A stretch of DNA of 36,900 bases from Sulfurovum sp. (GTDB taxonomy: Bacteria > Campylobacterota > Campylobacteria > Campylobacterales > Sulfurovaceae), in assembly GCA_027019175.1 (NCBI GenBank), contig JALUXB010000069.1:1-36900 (forward strand), given 5' to 3'. Positions 33,893 to 36,900 of this stretch are shown piece by piece. The notes beneath the pieces were generated by a model. It was not told the origin of the DNA and did not search any database. It saw only the letters and a program-made list of their open reading frames with translations. A program made the position numbers and the translations under genes. Each line of letters opens with the position of its first letter. Position 1 is the first letter of the stretch.

Positions 33893-33918
33893 CGTTACCA
33901 TGCTCCTGCGTGGTAATG
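33893..33918. repeat. REP-like palindrome
   Basis: CGTTACCATGC-TCCT-GCGTGGTAATG forms an 11-bp stem with two wobble pairs. The pattern resembles a widespread bacterial palindromic repeat of the form CGTTCCCACGC...GCGTGGGAATG. It sits between the methyltransferase gene and the integrase end, preceded by the short direct repeat AATAGGGAG (33847 and 33869). Confidence 0.5.
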
Positions 33919-33943
33919 CAGACTTCAACTTTTTATAGACGAT

Positions 33944-34921
33944 CTACGCCATCATATCCAACGGGCTCATAACTTTTGCCTTGTTCATCTCTGCAACTAC
34001 ATGTGTATAGACCATCGTTGTTTCTACCGACTTGTGACCCAGTAACTCCTGAATGCTTCTAAGATCAATGCCGCTTTGCAGCAGGTGTGTAGCGTAGGAG
34101 TGTCGGAAGATGTGGGAGGTGACGCGTTTGTTGAGGTTTGCTTTTTTAGCTGCCTCTTTGATGTTTCTACCAACTGTTTGAGGGTGTAAGTGGTGTCTTC
34201 TTCGCTCTTTGCTGCGTGGGTCAGTGGAGATATTTTTCATAGGAAAGAGATACTGCCATTTGGTTTCATATTTGGCATTGGGGTACTTTTTGCTCAATGC
34301 GTATGGAATAAAAACCCTCCCATACCCGGCTTTAAGATCTTCTTGATGTAACTGCGTTACTTTCTCTACCTGCTCTAAAAGTTTTGTTTTGAGACTTTGC
34401 GGTAGCGGTACGGTTCTGTCTTTTAACGATTTTGAGTCCCAAATGTAGATTTTGTCAAACCCAAAGTCTATGTCTTTGACGCGAAGGTTCAAGGCTTCAT
34501 TCATCCTGAGTCCACACCCATACATGAGATGGGTAATGAGGCTATATTCGCTTGGAATGTGCAACAATATCTTTCGCACCTCCTCCTTGATCAATACTAC
34601 GGGAATACGCTTTCTTTCCTGTGCCCTCAGTGCCTGAATGTCCCACTTGCTTATGTCGATGCCCAAAACTTCTCTGTATAAAAACAGTAATGCGCTGAAA
34701 GCCTGATTTTGTGTCGTAGGTGATACTTTTTCCTTTACTGCCAACTTTGTCAGAAATTGTTCAATGTGTACTTTCTCCAGTTTTATCGGGTGTGTTTTAT
34801 TATGAAATAAGATGTAGTGTTTGATCCAATGTACATAGGTACGTTCGGTTGAGTAACTGTAGTGCTTCAAGCGTATTTTTTCCCGTACGATGTCTAAGAG
34901 CTTTTTCTTTTTCTCGCCCAT
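33944..34921 (-). CDS. intI: IntI-type integron integrase (tyrosine recombinase)
   Basis: 325 residues. Catalytic residues are complete: R139 ([10 protein letters not shown]), K167 (SLKDR), H270 and R273 ([15 protein letters not shown]), H296 ([10 protein letters not shown]), Y305 (VYTHV). The SAM-like N-terminal DNA-binding domain carries [20 protein letters not shown]. Residues about 200-247 ([13 protein letters not shown] ... [19 protein letters not shown]) are the extra segment that sets IntI apart from XerC/D and binds folded attC sites. Closing KVMSPLD also matches IntI. AGGAG lies eight bases before the ATG. The enzyme should insert and excise gene cassettes by attI x attC recombination. 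It reads leftwards, away from the ABC-3C-like genes. Confidence 0.9.
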   Translation of the reverse strand: MGEKKKKLLDIVREKIRLKHYSYSTERTYVHWIKHYILFHNKTHPIKLEKVHIEQFLTKLAVKEKVSPTTQNQAFSALLFLYREVLGIDISKWDIQALRAQERKRIPVVLIKEEVRKILLHIPSEYSLITHLMYGCGLRMNEALNLRVKDIDFGFDKIYIWDSKSLKDRTVPLPQSLKTKLLEQVEKVTQLHQEDLKAGYGRVFIPYALSKKYPNAKYETKWQYLFPMKNISTDPRSKERRRHHLHPQTVGRNIKEAAKKANLNKRVTSHIFRHSYATHLLQSGIDLRSIQELLGHKSVETTMVYTHVVAEMNKAKVMSPLDMMA

Positions 34922-35217
34922 GATATTTCTCCTCTTTAAGGAAGATTTTGCGTGTTATTGGTAGATTTTTCCAATTAACACATAAATGTGTATGTTAAAA
35001 CAGACTATTCCAAATAACACACACGATGGCTTTAAGAATTGTATGGAATTTTTTGGATAGTGCTTAAAAATATTTCAAAATGACATACTTTTTATATTTA
35101 ACACACAACCAGATATGATATTAATACTGGATTTTTCAGGAGTTTGGTGTAAAATGTGTGTATATAAATAGTTGTCTTTACATGTAAACAAATAAAACTG
35201 AAAAGGAAAATGAGTAA
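34922..35217. promoter_or_regulatory. Divergent intergenic region with candidate attI or operator repeats
   Basis: 296 AT-rich bases between the integrase and the effector gene. Three copies of GTGTTA(W)TTGG occur: 34952-34961 direct, 34971-34981 and 35010-35020 inverted; the first two can form a hairpin 31-60 bases before the integrase start. A GTTRRRY-type core (GTTAAAT) is found only on the minus strand (35102-35096). The plus strand has GTTAAAA at 34994, a near match. A TATAAA at about 35163 is a possible -10 for the effector gene. The site could be attI, but this is unproven. Confidence 0.4.
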
Positions 35218-36429
35218 ATGTCAAATACTACACATACTGATAAAACAAGTGCAGATTCAATTGCAGTAGCATTTGACTATCAATACTATTATTTTCTATT
35301 CAAAGTTTTTAGTTTAGAGGTTGGACAATCAGTCGGTCTCGAAGTTAAAGATGATGTACATACTGAACTTAGTAATAATATTCAACTACTAATTCAATTA
35401 AAGCATAGTGTACAAACAAGTGCATCTGGCAATTCAGTAAATCTCACAACACTTGATAATGATCTATGGCACACGCTCTATAATTGGTGTGAAGTCATCA
35501 CAGATGCACAAGATGATAGAAAAAATACGGCTAAACAAATTGATTTCGTAGAAAAAACATATTTTATTTTGGTTAGCAATAAGTCTTATACTGAACAAAA
35601 CAAATTTATAGAGATATTAAATAACTACAAAATAGGTTCTATAACACATAAAAAAGCAAAAAATGAGATCAGTAAAATAACCACTGAAAATAAAGATATA
35701 CAGAAATACAAAGCTAAATTATTATCTTTGGATGATGATGTTTCAGAGCGATTTTTTAATCATATGGAATTTGATTTAGATAATGATGATTTAATTGACA
35801 AATGTAAAATAGCTCTAAGGTCCAAAATGATTCCGGAAGAGAATATTAATGATTTGTTTAAAAAACTAGATTCTAGTATTAGAGAAGAAAACTATACTGC
35901 CATAAAGAAAAATCAAAAAATCATTATTAACTTTGATGAATACTATAAAAAGTATAGAATCTACTATGATCAAGCTCGAAATACTGACTTACAAATAAAG
36001 ACATTTAGCATAGGCTTACCTGACAATTTAACTGAGCAACGTTTTATTCAACATTTAATCGATATTAATGATATTTCAGAAGATGACATTGACGATATCA
36101 TAGAATTCACAAAGTATAAGCTACAAATTCAAAACAATGTAAGTAGTTGGTTACAAGAAGCAGAACTCACCAAAGATCAACTTGATGATTTTGAAAAAGA
36201 AGTTATTGCAATATGGAGAAATGAATTTCGTTCAAAAAATAGAGGTCAAATGACTGAAAAGGAGATACAAGTAAAAGCTTTATCGATAGTTGATACTTTA
36301 AGAAAAGAAAAGTTATCGATTTCGTCTTTGCAACTCGATACTCAACACAGCAATGGAGAGTTCTACTATCTGTCTGATAATTTAAAGATTGGTTGGAGAA
36401 AAGATTGGGAGGATAAATACAGTGGATAA
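35218..36429 (+). CDS. Predicted ABC-3C system effector with PD-(D/E)xK-like nuclease domain
   Basis: 403 residues, very AT-rich and Asn/Lys/Ile-rich compared with the rest of the window. The N-terminus (residues 15-64: FDYQYYYFLFKVF, then GLEVKDDVHTE and LLIQLKHS) has the E42, D45/D46, Q60-x-K62 arrangement of Cap4/DUF4297-like PD-(D/E)xK nucleases. The middle is helical and of unknown function. The C-terminus (GEFYYLSDNLKIGWRKDW) resembles the C-terminal domain of ABC-3C effectors, where a G.FH.LS...IGWH pattern is common; here Arg takes the place of His. The AAGGA ribosome site is ten bases upstream. A small coupled gene follows. No signal peptide. Confidence 0.65.
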   Translation: MSNTTHTDKTSADSIAVAFDYQYYYFLFKVFSLEVGQSVGLEVKDDVHTELSNNIQLLIQLKHSVQTSASGNSVNLTTLDNDLWHTLYNWCEVITDAQDDRKNTAKQIDFVEKTYFILVSNKSYTEQNKFIEILNNYKIGSITHKKAKNEISKITTENKDIQKYKAKLLSLDDDVSERFFNHMEFDLDNDDLIDKCKIALRSKMIPEENINDLFKKLDSSIREENYTAIKKNQKIIINFDEYYKKYRIYYDQARNTDLQIKTFSIGLPDNLTEQRFIQHLIDINDISEDDIDDIIEFTKYKLQIQNNVSSWLQEAELTKDQLDDFEKEVIAIWRNEFRSKNRGQMTEKEIQVKALSIVDTLRKEKLSISSLQLDTQHSNGEFYYLSDNLKIGWRKDWEDKYSG

Positions 36430-36868
36430 CTATTTTTATAACAATATTGGTATTTGTTCATCTTCAATACTTGCAACATTGCAAGAAAATGGTGAGGAGA
36501 TCGAACTGACAAAAATACTTTTAATTATGCCTTTCTTGTCACATAAACAATTAACAAATTATTTAAGTAAAGCCAATGTAAAAATTTTGAGTTTAGATGG
36601 ATTACTCATTGATAAAAAAAGTTATTTTACAAATTTCAATAAAAGGTTTTACCAAAGTTTACCATCGACTATTAATTCCTTGCAATTTTTACATGATATT
36701 GAAATTATTCAGATTAAAGAAAATAAAGTGAGTCTTCTAAAAGAAATTACATACAACAAAAAGATGGGAAAGAGAGTTGAAAAAATTTATAAAGCTTCTA
36801 AAAATATAGCAAAAATTTTAAACGAGAGTAATGAAAAACTCTATTTAAATCTAAGGATTGAACTATGA
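36422..36868 (+). CDS. Predicted ABC-3C middle component (winged-helix-like)
   Basis: 148 residues from GTG 36422. GGGAGG lies nine bases upstream, and the GTG overlaps the effector stop by eight bases (GTGGATAA); the in-frame ATG at 36389 lies inside the effector gene with no such site. The sequence has an early conserved-looking NNIGICSSSILATL, a helix-turn-helix-like LLIMPFLSHKQLTNYL, and LHDIEIIQIKENKVSL as a possible wing. This size and place between effector and ATPase fit the three-component middle proteins. It ends in ATGA with the next gene. Confidence 0.6.
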   Translation: MDNYFYNNIGICSSSILATLQENGEEIELTKILLIMPFLSHKQLTNYLSKANVKILSLDGLLIDKKSYFTNFNKRFYQSLPSTINSLQFLHDIEIIQIKENKVSLLKEITYNKKMGKRVEKIYKASKNIAKILNESNEKLYLNLRIEL

Positions 36869-36900
36869 ATTTTTATTTCAAAAAAATTATTTTGTGGTGT
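36865..36900 (+). CDS. Start of predicted ABC-3C ATPase, cut by window end
   Basis: ATG 36865 overlaps the preceding stop (ATGA), with AAGGA seven bases before it. Only twelve residues are visible (MNFYFKKIILWC). The II-L-W pattern recalls the N-termini of the SMC/RecN-like ATPases of ABC-3C systems, which continue with a P-loop near residue 30-40. The rest lies outside the window, so the call depends mostly on gene order. Confidence 0.45.
   Translation, partial: MNFYFKKIILWC

Noticed and set aside
34922-36900. Complete cassette array with attC sites
   Set aside because: I looked for RYYYAAC ... GTTRRRY pairs in inverted-repeat context and found only an isolated core-like match (35096-35102) without its partner. 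The first cassette end would lie beyond the window.
1-36900. tRNA, rRNA, CRISPR array, insertion sequence
   Set aside because: No cloverleaf-like gene with a T-loop, no rRNA-like segment, no regularly spaced direct repeats and no transposase gene were seen on either strand.

Overview
The window looks like chromosome of a sulfur- or hydrogen-oxidising member of the Campylobacterota (Sulfurovum/Sulfurimonas type). This is inferred from the mix of conserved genes (ychF, truD, murA, rsmD, mltG, gph), compact operons with 1-4 base stop/start overlaps, extended -10 promoters (TGNTATAAT), and periplasmic YceI, DUF302 and heme proteins. No rRNA, tRNA or CRISPR array was seen. Genus is not proven.

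Layout. (1) 1-67 is the tail of a c-type cytochrome (CYDCH) followed by a terminator hairpin. (2) 174-7567 is a tight plus-strand run: polytopic membrane protein, YceI protein, FtsX/MacB-type permease, LolD-type ATPase, a heme-copper-oxidase-like subunit that keeps heme ligands but lacks all CuB ligands, a small exported protein, a metallo-beta-lactamase-fold hydrolase, and a VWA protein with a degenerate peptidase motif. (3) 7641-10046 holds a MotA/ExbB-like and MotB/OmpA-like ion-driven stator pair with long coiled coils, and a doubtful 57-codon ORF that contains the terminator hairpin. (4) 10038-14165 is a minus-strand operon ychF, DUF302 lipoprotein, yceI, DUF1456, phosphoribosyltransferase, mltG, preceded by an FAD oxidoreductase and gph. 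(5) 16475-19358 has truD convergent with murA-CYTH. (6) 19578-25163 has a hypothetical protein, a secreted M4 (thermolysin-type) peptidase, and a small gene coupled to a UvrD-type helicase. (7) 25172-28412 is a minus-strand set: NlpC/P60 hydrolase, rsmD, NYN-OST-HTH protein, guanine-deaminase-like enzyme. (8) 28572-31806 has an orphan dCache sensor kinase convergent with and overlapping a BaiN/HI0933-type flavoprotein. (9) 31807-33859 has a 164-base element bounded by 12-base inverted repeats, then a BioC-like and a second methyltransferase.

The right end (from about 33860) is an accessory region. A complete IntI-type integron integrase (minus strand) is followed by strikingly AT-rich DNA. 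Divergent from it is the start of a three-gene operon with the architecture of an ABC three-component (ABC-3C) conflict system: a PD-(D/E)xK-like effector, a small middle component starting at GTG, and the first 12 codons of the predicted ABC ATPase, cut by the window edge. This is the best candidate for a mobile defence system here.

The second most interesting item is the CuB-less oxidase-like protein and its conserved-looking cluster of exported and membrane proteins, whose joint function I cannot assign.
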